From Piper betle (lineage: Eukaryota > Streptophyta > Magnoliopsida > Piperales > Piperaceae), in NCBI GenBank assembly GCA_033002965.1, contig JAURVB010014423.1, positions 1 to 64,000 of the forward strand: a DNA stretch of 64,000 nucleotides, in the 5' to 3' direction. Numbering within the stretch: the first letter of the stretch is position 1; the number at the start of each line of letters is the position of its first letter. Positions 37,114 to 48,794 of this stretch are shown here, in pieces. Made by a program: the position numbers and the translations under genes. A model generated the notes under the pieces. It was not told the DNA's origin. It did not search any database and was given only the letters and a program-made list of their open reading frames with translations.

Positions 37114-39676
37114 TCAAATGACTATTGTTCCTATCGTCCACCAGCAATTGCATGATTTCTTCTCTGCGAAGTGATGGTGCCCACTCAAACAAAGTGAAGT
37201 TGATGACATTGGGTTCACGCTTGCGTCTCTTGACTGCTTGGAGACAGGCGTACTCGGACTGTGGGAGTGCGATGGAGCTCTAGCTTCCCATAGGCGTGCA
37301 GCAATCCATCGTTCCTTCCAGTTCCAGCCCACTCACTGTCTTTACTCAAATCATTGGCAAACAGCTGATTTTAGCTGGTGTTGGCTCTCCACTGCAAAAT
37401 GGATCATCAAATCTCTGATCAGCTATAATCCAATGTCGAACAGTAAAACTACGTTCTCAAAATATAAGGTAAATGTTGCGATTGTCTAGCTAGAGTCTTT
37501 GCATGTAAAATTTGCACACCCATTCCAATAGCAATAAACATGAATGGTCATGTGACAAAAGCAGTTCCAACTTCCAATCCCAGGAAGCTTTGATGAAAAG
37601 GCTCACTTATTGGCTATTAAATGTAATCATATTTTACCTGATGGGTGAAAGCATAAGCCAAAGCTCGTTCACGCTTTAACGACGCTTCTTCTCTCTGATG
37701 TATCCTTGCAAGAATTTCCCCCATCGTATCAGAGCTGCCACTCCATTCGACCTGTAACATTGTGATCATTAAGGGGGAATTAGTTTTGCTTATTATGGTG
37801 TGAATGAACACATTAAACTAAAGATTAGTCGAAAGTGGAAATAATATTTTACCAACAACTATAGACTCCACCGTTCAGAATTCCATTTCAAAATGAACCT
37901 CAAGATATAATTTACTGATTAGAATTCCTCGCACCCCATTGCATACAAGTGACATGCCATTGGCAGCACACTTATTCTGCTCTCTTTCTGTTCAACTTGA
38001 AGTTTGAAACCCACTCTACCAACTACCGATAAAATTAATCTATGAATAATTGTTCAATGTTAACTATGTAATAACATAACATTCTGCATTTGGCTTTAAT
38101 CAGGAATATGTAAACTCTGCATACCTCTATCTCATGAAGTTTAGCCTCCAGTTTTAATTGATTCTCTTGTTTCTTTTGCTTAAGGCGACCTTCAGTGGCC
38201 ATATGGATTCAACGGGCCCTGATCTGTTCTTGAATTTTGATCAACAACTTGAGACGGTCTAAAGTCGTCAAAGCTTGCTTGCCAACAATATGACCCTGTA
38301 TAAGTCCACGCAGTCTCACAACACCTTTCAAAAGTCGCAAATTCTTTCTTGCCTAGCATTTGACAATTGCATAATCTTCAAAAATCATACACCCAAATAA
38401 TTTGCTATACATTTACCGGAAAACTGCGACGACAGGAGTTAATGTTGCAAAGCAATAGCAACATCTACAAAATAGTCAGTAACTATAAGACTTAAATTAG
38501 GATCAACCATATACAAATGTATTTGCATTGAATGCTCGCATACAGGACTAAACAATTTCTGGTATGCCCAATGCCAGTAGTGTCAAGGCAATCAGTCAAT
38601 ATCATCCCTCGAAAGTGAGGTTTGCCTTATATTTTTCTCAGTTGATAATAATCACCTTCATCATATACAGCTTATCTCAGCTAAGTTAGGCTGAAGCCAT
38701 GAATTTAGCATCCCCGGTTAATTGCTTCATCGATTTTACAACTCATTTACCCATAAAAATTGTTCACTAAGTAGCCCATTCCTGAATGCCTCTTACTAAA
38801 CAATCATTTTGTAGTAAATTTTGGATATTAAATGAAAAAGTCTTTTACAACCTCAGTTAGCATTCATAATTGCAAAGATTACACCGTTCACTTGGTCTAT
38901 CCAAACGATAACTAGTCAGATGAAATCATACCACGTGTCACGTAGGTCACTGAAAATTTGGGTTTCCTAGTTGTATGATTGCAACTACTAGAAGAAGCAG
39001 CACAACCAGAGCAAGGTTTGAAAATAAAAGCCCCTTATTAGGCTGCCCCAAATATTTACTAGTATAATGATAGTAACCAAGCACAAAATCTGGGCCGTTG
39101 GGTATCGTTACATGGATATATGTTTGAAGAGTATATTTTTGATCAACTAAAAACCAGTGGCAATGTTCAATAACAAACCAGAGATAACAAATCTTACCAT
39201 GAAAGCAAGAGAAGGATCACCAACTATAACTTAGTTAAAGCTAAAATGAAAAAGAATGGACTTCAACAATCATAGGAAATCCTAACTAATTCATACTTAT
39301 AGCCAAAACAACACAATATTTCAATGCTTGGACTTACCATATAGCCTCTAAATGCCGTTTGAATGCGAATGGCAGCTATATGTTCCACAGAAAGGCCAAG
39401 ATAACGGTCTTGAACAGCACCATTGCGAATTTTGCTAGAAGAATGATGCTTCCTTCTAAGCCCGTTTAATTTAGCAGTATCAGTACTGCACACCTATTGC
39501 AAAGTTCATGTCATTACTTATAATCGTAATCGAAGACAACAATTGCTAGTTTGGAAGCAGAATGACAGTAAAAACAAAGTAAATGACATGCTAATTATTA
39601 CCTTCTCCAACTTGGACTGATTATCATTACCCTTCTTTAAGCTAAGTATCGTCTTAAACCAGTCCCCCGAACCCAT
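37114..39676 (-). pseudogene. IQD (IQ67-domain) calmodulin-binding gene, decayed
   Basis: Exons: 39602-39676, 39338-39493, 38125-38352, 37638-37751 (all whole codons, 191 in total) and a last exon from 37391 leftward. It starts with the IQD-typical MGSGDWFKTILSLKK. The IQ motif IRIQTAFRGYM is split at the conserved intron and followed by ARKNLRLLKGVVRLRGLIQG. Exon 4 reads ILARIHQREEASLKRERALAYAFTHQ. IQD proteins bind calmodulin and act as scaffolds at microtubules and the plasma membrane. Defects: TGA at 38209-38211 replaces Arg in RAR-x-IHM; TAA at 37371-37373 falls where Gln is expected after WRANTS; and a one-base loss at the CCC 37328-37330 separates DLSKDSEW from WNWKERWIAARLWEARAP. Only the part up to the first stop could be translated. 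The left end is uncertain, and the usual long C-terminus is not seen. Confidence 0.72.
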
Positions 39677-41190
39677 TTACGCCCTTCTAAAATACACTGC
39701 AATAGACTAAACAGCAAATCTGTTTCTGAAAGAAAAAGAAAAAGAAAAACATTAACCAAGCTGCAACATCAAAAGACAATCAACATAGCATCAAATTAAG
39801 AATGGTACTTGCTACTTGAACTTGCTTCAATGCAGTCCAACTTCCCAGTTACAAATCTGAGTCAACAAAATAAGAACTTGCCTTTAAAAAAAAGAAAGAG
39901 ATAGAGAAAAAAGAAAAAAAAAGCATACGAATGAGTTTTCAAACAATCCAAAATTGCAGTTCAGATAGAATACATGAAGGCCACTCACTCATATAACACC
40001 GATACAAGGGGAGGGAGTGGCAAAAGAGTAGGTGTAGAAGGAGTAGAAGATGAACTAAAAGTGGCGGGGATAGGAAGGAATCAGGAGAGAGAGAAGAGTA
40101 GGAAAGAATCAATTTTTATATCAGGTCTGTGCATGCCAACCGACGCAACCACTCTAAGTCAACTCAAGTCAACTCATGGGGTCAGTTGTTTTGCAGCTGC
40201 TTGCTGCGTTGGAACGACAACAGCGACGGGCAACAACTGATGTTCTTCTCCCATTTTATGATTGATAACGATGGCATCCTCATCGCCTCTCCCAGGCCAA
40301 CCCAGTTCACATTCCATTCAATCTTTCCAACTCCTTTCTTTCTTTTTTTCTCTTTTTTTTTCATTTAAGATTGTTTTTATTTTAAATAAATAAGTTTTAT
40401 TTTTTAATTATTAGGTGACGGATTACATGTAACTTTTAATTTTATAAATAAGATATTATTAAATAACAAGATAAATTATAATAATTTAATATCTTAAATA
40501 TAAATTCTAATTACTTATAATTTTAAATATGACTTTTAATTAAATAAAAAAATTGACTACAATAATTTAATTTATTATTTTTATTTTATTCTGAGTGACT
40601 ATATTTCCCCCTTATTAGTACTTGTTAAATAAGGGAGACTCAAATTTTATATAAACTTCGATTTCAAAATATAAATTTTTATAATTTGATTTACTTTTTA
40701 ATTATAATCTAATTGGCCAAATATTTTATTTTTTATCAAAGTATAATTTTAAATTTTTTATCAATAAAATAAATAAAAAATAATAGTAAATCCGGACTAT
40801 GTACCGGTCAATGTAAATTTTATTAAGATCATTATTTGATATTTATGTTTAAATTATACTAATGTACCCCATTTAGAATTAAATATTTTTATAATTAATG
40901 GTTATTTTGTTTTAAATGTTTAATTACATGCAAATTTTAATTAGTTCAAAAAACAAATAAAATTAAAAAATATATCTAAATTAAGAAAATATTCATTATA
41001 TAAATTAATTGACGGGTACAAAGAACCAAAAATTTTAAAAAAATTCAAATAAAAAAATTCTTTAAATTAAATATATATATACTAATGGGACTTGTTTTAA
41101 GAGCCCCAAGCATCCTGGTGTGGCGAGGGTGGGGGTGGGGCGAATGTGAGTCGCTGGATCACATTCACGTGTACTGTAGCGCACAACAGT
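39677..41190. other. IQD upstream region and AT-rich spacer
   Basis: 39677-40130 is probably promoter or leader of the IQD gene. 40370-41090 is extremely AT-rich with no gene. Confidence 0.4.
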
Positions 41191-41338
41191 GCATCTAATG
41201 TGGACCATTAGTTCAAAATCCATTGGCTCACAAACCACCCCCCCCCCCCCCTCCGCTCCTTTTTTTTGTCATCCCCCACTAGTTTTCGCTGCCCCACCCC
41301 CACCCCTGGCCATGCCCCCCCCTCCCCCACGTCGCTCC

Positions 41339-44002
41339 TGTAAAGCCCACGATTCAAGTTAGGGTTGACCGTTATTTTTCGAGTTAGGGTTAACCACGAT
41401 TCAAAACCGGTCAGGTTGACTGTTATTTTTTGAGTTGAATCAGTTTCAGGACACATGTACCGAGCCAACGCCGGTTGCATATATGAGCAATAAGGTCATG
41501 CATACCGAAGTATATGATGATAACGTCATGAGCACAGTAGAACAGAATGAGTTATCAAAATATATGAAAGTATGCTACTTATGTTTTTTTAATTTTTATA
41601 TATAGTGGATCGTAGAATTAGTTTTACGTCGTTTATCGTGTTAGGACGCGTTACAGACAGTTTGGGTGGGTTGATAGTTCTAGAGCATATCAATATGATG
41701 TTTGGTGTTTGTTTGATTTTATGGGATTTTTCCCGATTTTGATGAATTTTTTTAGGATTTAATACGACTTAGTTATTATACTTGACTCGATCCGGAGACG
41801 AGTCAAGTCTTATTTACGAAATTGCCACCCAATTATTTTTTCCCCCTCCCGACATCTTCTTCCCAAACCCTTGCCCAGACGTCGCCCCCGTGCAGTGTCG
41901 CCGTCGTCTGCCCGCCGATCGACGCTGCCTAGCCCAGCCATGGCGTTGCCATGCCTCCTCCGACTAGCCCCAGCAGCTGCCAGGCCGCCGTGACGCTAGA
42001 ATCGCCTCGCCTAGCACCGCGGCTGCATTTTGGTCGCGTCGCCGATTTTGTCACCGGCGACTGTCGCCACCACGATCAGGTGGTCACCTCAGCACCCTCG
42101 ACCACCCAGTGACCCTTCCTAACCGGAGCGAAGTTCGTCGCTGCCCAGGCCGGCCGGATCGAGTCACCCATCGCCGCCACCACTATTTTGACCACCGAAA
42201 CCCGCTGGAAAACCAGATTTGCAAGAATTTGGCAGATCTTTCGCAGAGCTCATCCAATTGATCCCGATCGAACGTTAGACACCGATGAGCACCGAATTCG
42301 AGCTCCAAAACGCGCGACGAAACCCTAGTCATCGCCGATTGCCGTTGACATGAGGTATAATTACCTCCGAGTTAGTTATTTAAAATTGATGATTGTTAAC
42401 ACAACATGCTAGGATTGAATAATTGTTATGATAAATGTATGACTATGAGTGCAGTGATGATTATATAATGCAATTAATTGGGAATGAATAGTGAGTGATC
42501 TAATGAGGTAGATCGAGTTTGAGCATGCTAATCGAGTATGACGTAACTTAGAAAAACAATATAAAATTGGTATGAATAGGATGACTTAGAATTATTTTCA
42601 CATTATGAATATTTGACTGTTGATGGATGTTATTCGCATTGTGTGTGATGTTCATTGAGTTTGATGCATCATTTAGTTAGCGGGCGTTAGTTATTAGTTT
42701 TGATGTGTAGGTACGAAGTAGGAGCTCGCTGCATAGGCGTGATGACACGCTTGGAGCTTCTACCAGGTTCGTTTAGGACTCGACTCTGTTTTACGTCTTT
42801 TTATTGTATGTTTATTTTATTATTTGCAGGACGGGTTAAGTGGCATTTTATTGGATCCCACTTAACTGGGGCCATCTAGCCGAATAGATTTCCGGATTAA
42901 TAACCCCTCGAGGATGAGATCCCTTGAGGATGATTTTGAAAACAAGATCCACCACAGTTGCCTTCGGGCATATTATATAAATCCTTACCCAGCCCTATAT
43001 ATATATATATAGTTTTTGCGTTTTCAGTGGTACTGTGCCTTACGGGTACTGTTTAGTACAGTGCATGTCTGGACTTGTAGTTCAAAGGGTACTAAAGGCG
43101 ACTGCCTGAGAGTACTCGACCTTTGTGCTCAAGGATAGGAGAAATATGGAGGTAAGGAGAGGGCTTAGGATAAAGTTTTACGTGAAGTACTGAAAAAGAA
43201 GTGCCGTGAGTGGCACAGTACCAGATAGATTAGATGCTACCAGGTTTGCAGCCCAGTGGCTCCTTAATAGTGCCCTTTAGAGTGTTCACGTGGAGCATAT
43301 GATGTTTTTTTTCATATGAGAGTTTGCTCTCATAGCCAGCTTGTTATAGTTATTTTATTTTCTGGACCAGTAACACTTGTTACTGACGTGTTTTTATACT
43401 ATATGTAGGTAACAATTACGAGTTAAAGGAGCCAGTTTAGACGGAGGAGCATTATTTTCGCTTGCGCACATGTCAGTTGATTGAGTGATTATATTGTATT
43501 TATGATGTTATTATATAGTGAATGGTGTGATTAAATACTTAAGACATGATGATGTGACATGATTAAATGTTAAGACATGATAGAATGTGAAACATGAATA
43601 GAGTGCGCAGTGGAAGCGTTGTGGGTTAAAACCCCAGTTTCAAAATGAGTTTACAGTATATTAGATTGTGTGAATGAAATTGTTGAATATGCATATATAC
43701 TTGTATATATTATTTTGACAGGGTGGACCGAAATTGTACTTTTAGGGGAGACTTCTGTCCATTGTATTTTAGAATTTTCATCGATTTTGATCGTAATTGT
43801 GTTGGTATGTACTTTGATTTGCATGTTATTTATGTAGTACCATGTTAGGATTTGTGCATTCATCTATGCATTGCGAATTGTATCTTCATCTTAAGACACC
43901 GATATTGGATCCGCATGAGTTAGGTTCGGGTTAGCCAACCTAACCGGGGCCTGTAACATGCCGGTTCGGTTCACGAGCGTGCACCAGATTTGGGGTGTTA
44001 CA
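41339..44002 (+). mobile_element. Solo LTR 1 (about 2.66 kb)
   Basis: Starts TGTAAAGCCCACGATTC and ends GGGGTGTTACA, flanked by a perfect 5-bp target duplication GCTCC (41334-41338 and 44003-44007). No internal retroelement region is attached. A TATA-like stretch lies at 42993-43012. Compared with the other two copies it lacks a block of roughly 150 bp near 43030. Confidence 0.8.
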
Positions 44003-44064
44003 GCTCCCATCCATCCCCCGCCGGCCACCTTCCTCCCCTGCCCCCACCCGCAACAGTGACCCCC

Positions 44065-46932
44065 TGTAAAACCCGTGATTCGAGTCAGGGTTTTACGTTA
44101 CCGAACCAGTCGGTTCGACCGTTGGTTTGAGTCGAGTCAGTTTCATGAATCGCGTGCTGAGTCGAGACCAGCCGTGAGTTATGAGTGATGAGAGTCAGGT
44201 GTACCTGAATATATGATGATAACATCGAGAAGATGGTGAGATACGAGTTATCTGAATATATGAAAGTATGCAGTATTTTTTCTTTTTATATGTTTGATCG
44301 TAGAAATAGTTTTAGGCCGAATAACGCGTTAGGGTGCGTTGGATTATATTCGGGTGGGTTATTAGTTATAGAGCATGTTATTTGGATGTTGTTGTGTTTG
44401 TTTTATTTTATAAAATTTTTCCATATTTTTCTAGATTTTTTTAGAACTTATTACGAACTAGTTATTATTTTGACTCGAGTAGGAATCGAGTCAATACGTA
44501 TTTACGAAAATGCCATCGCACTTCTCCTTCTTCCTCCCGACCCTCCTTTACCCAAACCCTCGCCGCCCATTGGGTTGCCGCCGCCGCCGCTGCCGACGCC
44601 GCACCGCCGTCGATCAACGCCGCCCCGCCCCGCCGTGCTGTCGCCGTGCCGCCCCGACCAACCCCGGCCACCGTCGTCGCCGCCACGACGCCGGAACCGC
44701 CCCACGAAACCGCCTCGACCGCCGCCACTTCGGGCCGGATTCCGCCGCCGTCCGGGCCGCTCCGCCGCCGGTGTGACCCTGACGAGCACCCTCTCGCCGT
44801 CGCCGACATTTCCCCCACCATCCCGAGCGCCGTCGAGGCCGGCCGGAGCCCCGATCGGAGCACGCCGCCGCCGTCGCCCATTTTCGACGCCGCCGTTGAC
44901 GGCCATCGCCACCTCGGCTACCCTGTTTGACACCACCATTGGACCGAGCTCGTCGAGCTGGTGCCGATAGACCCCCTGATTGCCCCGTCCCGAATCATCG
45001 CCGGAAAACCGTCGGAATCCGCCGGAAAACCGCCGACACTCGCCGGAAAACCGCCGGAACTGCCGGAAAATTGGATTCGTGGGAAATTCGCCGGATCATC
45101 CGCCGAACGCACCCAGTACAATCTGATCGGACTTCGGACGCCGCTAGGTGCCGAATTCGAGTTTCGAGCCGCGAAACGGAAACCCTAGCCGTCGCCGATT
45201 TTCGACGACGCGAGGTATAATTTATTTTAACTTAATTAATTGAAAGTATTGATTATTAGAATTTGCATGCTATGATTGATGAATTGTGCATTGTAATTAC
45301 TTATATAAATGTGGATTTGATTTAGAATAAAATATGAAATTTGTGGAATTGTGTGGTGATAAAAAATAAAAGTTATGAAACTAATTAGGGTTATTAGGTA
45401 ATGATCATGATCTAATGTAAACTAGCCTAAGTAGACTTGCCAGAATTGATATAGGTTAATGTGTGTTGATTGATGCGTGATTGTGTTGATTGTGTGTGCA
45501 TGCTATAGGATGTGTGATTCATCATGCGGGCGTTAGTATTTAGTTTGATTGTGTAGGTACGGTGTAGGAGCTCGCCGCTTAGGCGCGTGGACCCGTTTGG
45601 AGCTTCTACCAGGTCCGTTTAGGACTCGTTCTCTGTTTTATGCTATTCTATTGTATATTTGATTTATCATGTACAGGACGAGTTAAGTGGCGTTTTATCG
45701 GATCCCACTTAACTCGGGCCATTTAGCCAACAATTTTATTTCGGATTAATAACCCTCGAGGATGAGATCCCTCGAGTTTGTTTTCGAACTTCAGATCTAG
45801 CTCACGATGCCTTCGGGCCTATTATATAAATCCCAACCCAGGCCTATATATATATAGTTTTCGTGTTTTCGGTGAGAGATGGAATGAGGGTTACTTGCGG
45901 CCACGTCTTCAGATAGGGCGTGTGCCCGGAAGAGCGGGCTCTGGAGCTGGGGAGAACCCACTTCGTTCCCGAAGGATCCGGACAACTCCACCTTTGAGTT
46001 CCTCAAACCCGGAGAAGTGTGGAGGTTGACGGGTACTGCAATGCAGCGCATGTCTAGACTTGTGGTTCAAAGGGTACTGAAGGCGACTGCCTGAGAGTGC
46101 TCGACCTTTGTGCTCAAGGCCAGGAGTAACATGGAAGGTGCAGAGGGCGGTAAGGAATGAAATTTGATGCGAGAAGCGATAGAGAAATGGCCAAGGTATG
46201 AGAATGAGAAAGATAGGGGGATGCTGTCAACCCGAGGGCGACGGCCCGACGGCGACGGCTCCCGTATGTGCCCTGATGAGAGTTCTTGAGGAAGTATATG
46301 GTTTTGATTCAACAGGAGAGTTTGCTCTCCTGTGCCAGATTGATATTAGTTATTTTCCGGGCCGGTAACACTTGTTACTGACGGTTTTCCTATATATATA
46401 TAGGTGAGGAATGCGAGCGATGAAAGCTGTCGGGACTGCGGAGGAGCAGCACGGAACTGCGCACACATGTACCTGCCGCGTGTAACGTATAATGACAGTG
46501 TGTTAATGTTGTGTAAATGATTATTACAATGTTTTTGTCTTGAATGAATTACTTGTTATGAAACGAACTGATAAATATGACTGAGTAGGGAGCCTTGGAG
46601 TTCAGACTCGGCTCGGGTAAAAACAAATGAGATAATGATTTAATGTCATGGTAGATTGCTAGGTGTTATCGTATTTTTATAAAATAATATATATTTTCTT
46701 TTGGTTTTTCATTTGTTGTTTTGTCTTATTTTGCTTGTACATCATAGCATGCATGTAAGACTCTGTTAGAACCCAATCGTTCTCATTTATGCATTTCATA
46801 TTTGCATCTCCATCTTGAGACACCGAGAGTAGATCCTGGTCGGCTTAACCGAATCTAGTAGATTAACGAACGGTTCGGTCGCCAGTAACATTTCCGGGTC
46901 GGTTCACGGGTGAGCCGAAACGGGGTGTTACA
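44065..46932 (+). mobile_element. Solo LTR 2 (about 2.87 kb)
   Basis: Starts TGTAAAACCCGTGATTCGAG and ends GGGGTGTTACA. Flanks are C-rich on both sides (CCCCC before, ACCCC after), so a target duplication is likely but cannot be proved. 44500-45210 is a GC-rich block whose long open frames are Pro/Arg-rich and look non-coding. A TATA-like string lies at about 45843-45858. Confidence 0.72.
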
Positions 46933-47460
46933 ACCCCCCCCCCCCCGATCCTTGCCCACTCGCAATGCGCTCCACCCAAACACAGCCACCCACGCCCAGC
47001 CACTGCCGCCACCCATTTTCCAGTTGGCCCACCCACCCCCGAGGCAGTGATAGCGTTGGCCAACCAGCGGTGGGGGGTGGGGTGGAGCGACAAAAGAGAG
47101 GGGGGAAGAAGAAATAGAGGAGGGTAATTTAATTTTGTAATATAAATTTGACTCGAATCCAGATCAAGTCAAGTTTTTATTAGAAAATAAATTTTAAAAA
47201 GAATAAAATATAAAGTTAACTCGAGTTGGGTGAGAATTCAAGTAAAGTTTTTATTACAATTTTTTTTAAATTTATTTCGTAATATTACCTTGAGTTGGGA
47301 TCGAGTCAAGTTTTTATTATGAAATTATTTTATTCTTTTTAAATTTTATTTTGTAATAAAAACTTGACTCTATCTGGAGTCGAGTCAAGTTTATATTATG
47401 AAACTACCCTCCTATGTTTTTTCCCTCCACTCTATTTCGCTGCACCACCCCATCCCCCAC

Positions 47461-48425
47461 CGCCAGCGACCTCCCCGTCGACGACTGGCTGGCCAACGTT
47501 GTCACTGCCTCGGGGGTGGGTAGGCGCGGCGGTGGCGGCTGGGCACGGGCGGTCGTGAGCGGGCGGAGCGCATTGCGAGTGGGCGGGGGTGGGGTGTGGT
47601 GGGGGGGGTGCCCGCCAGCGACCTCCCCGTCGACGACTGGTTAGCCAATGTTGTCACTGCCTCGGGGGTGGGTAAGCTGGCTGGAAATTGCGCGGCGGTG
47701 GTGGCTGGGCGCGGGCGGCCGTGAGTAGGCGGAGCGCATTGCGAGTGGGCAGGGGTGGGGTGTGGGGGGGGGGGTGTGCCCGCCAGCGACCTCCCCGTCG
47801 ACAACTGGTTAGCGAATGTTGTCACTGCCTCGGGGGTGGGTAGGCTGGCTGGAAATTGCGCGGCGGTGGTGGCTGGGCGCGGGCGGCCGTGAGCAGGCGG
47901 AGCGCATTGCGAGTGGGCAGGGGTGGGGTGTGGGGGGGGTGCCCGCCAGCGACCTCCCCGTCGACGACTGGCTGGCCAACGTTGTCACTGCCTCGGGGGT
48001 GGGTAGGCGCAGCGGTGGCGGCTGGGCACGGGCGGTCGTGAGCGGGCGGAGCGCATTGCGAGTGGGCGGGGGTGGGGTGTGGTGGGGGGGGGGGGGTGCC
48101 CGCCAGCGACCTCCCCGTCGACGACTGGTTAGCCAATGTTGTCACTGCCTCGGGGGTGGGTAGGCTGGCTGGAAATTGCGCGGCGGTGGTGGCTGGGCGC
48201 GGGTGGCCGTGAGCAGGCGGAGCGCATTGCGAGTGGGCAGGGGTGGGGTGTGGGGGGGGGGGTGCCCGCCAGCGACCTCCCCGTCGACAACTGGTTAGCG
48301 AATGTTGTCACTGCCTCGGGGGTGGGTAGGCTGGCTGGAAATTGCGCGGCGGTGGTGGCTGGGCGCGGGCGGCCGTGAGCAGGCGGAGCGCATTGCAAGT
48401 GGGCAGGGGTGGGGTGTGGGGGGGG
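47461..48425 (+). repeat. GC-rich tandem repeat, about six units of 152-168 bp
   Basis: Units start with CGCCAGCGACCTCCCCGTCG at 47461, 47613, 47781, 47944, 48101 and 48267. Spacing varies with the length of G runs and the presence of the string TGGCTGGAAATTG. Two sub-types alternate in part. One inverted copy lies at 46937-47075 on the other arm of the foldback element. Confidence 0.88.
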
Positions 48426-48768
48426 AGGTGGGAGGGGTGGTGGAAGGTGGATCCCAGGGTAGGAGGGGGAACGTGGGAGGCCGTGGCTGCGAGCGGGGGC
48501 AGGGGAGGAAGGTGGCCAGCTCGGGGGTGGGGGAAGCGACTTGGGGGGGGGGTGCAGCCGCGGAGGTGGTGTGGGACGGAGGCTGTGGGCATGGCCAAGG
48601 GGGGCTGGGAGTGGGGCATGGCCGGGGCGGGGCGGGGCCAGGGTGGTGGTAGAAAGTGGCAGGGGGAAAATACTGGGTGGTTGTGGGCCGTTGGATTTTG
48701 ATCCAATGGTCCACATTAGATGCATGGCTATGCGCTGCAAAAAAGGTTGTAGTGCATAGCAGACGGAC

Positions 48769-48791
48769 TATATATATATATATATATATAC
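48769..48791. repeat. TA microsatellite
   Basis: A run of TA just outside the right end of the foldback element; solo LTR 3 is inserted at its edge. Confidence 0.85.
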
Positions 48792-48794
48792 ATA

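Larger units (their letters stand above)
41191..48724. mobile_element. Large foldback (inverted-repeat) element, interrupted by two solo LTRs
   Basis: The outer ends are inverted copies of about 37 bp: GCATCTAATGTGGACCATT with TCAAAATCCA at 41191-41227, and the complement at 48687-48724. The symmetry continues inwards. The C-rich piece 44003-44064 (GGCCACCTTCCTCCCCTGCC) is the complement of part of about 48490-48530. 46937-47075 is the complement of the repeat unit found at 47461-48425. The AT-rich flanks 47096-47235 and 47260-47420 mirror each other around about 47240. Removing the LTRs at 41339-44002 and 44065-46932 leaves a left arm of about 0.6 kb; the right arm is longer because of tandem copies. 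No transposase is visible. The outer borders may extend slightly. I do not recognise the family. Confidence 0.7.

Noticed and set aside
44233..45220. Several long frames on both strands in solo LTR 2
   Set aside because: Arise from GC-rich composition; Pro/Arg or Gly/Arg-rich, not conserved in LTRs 1 and 3, and no retroelement domain.
47414..48759. Many overlapping frames in the GC-rich tandem array
   Set aside because: Repeat unit translated in all frames; no start or domain logic.
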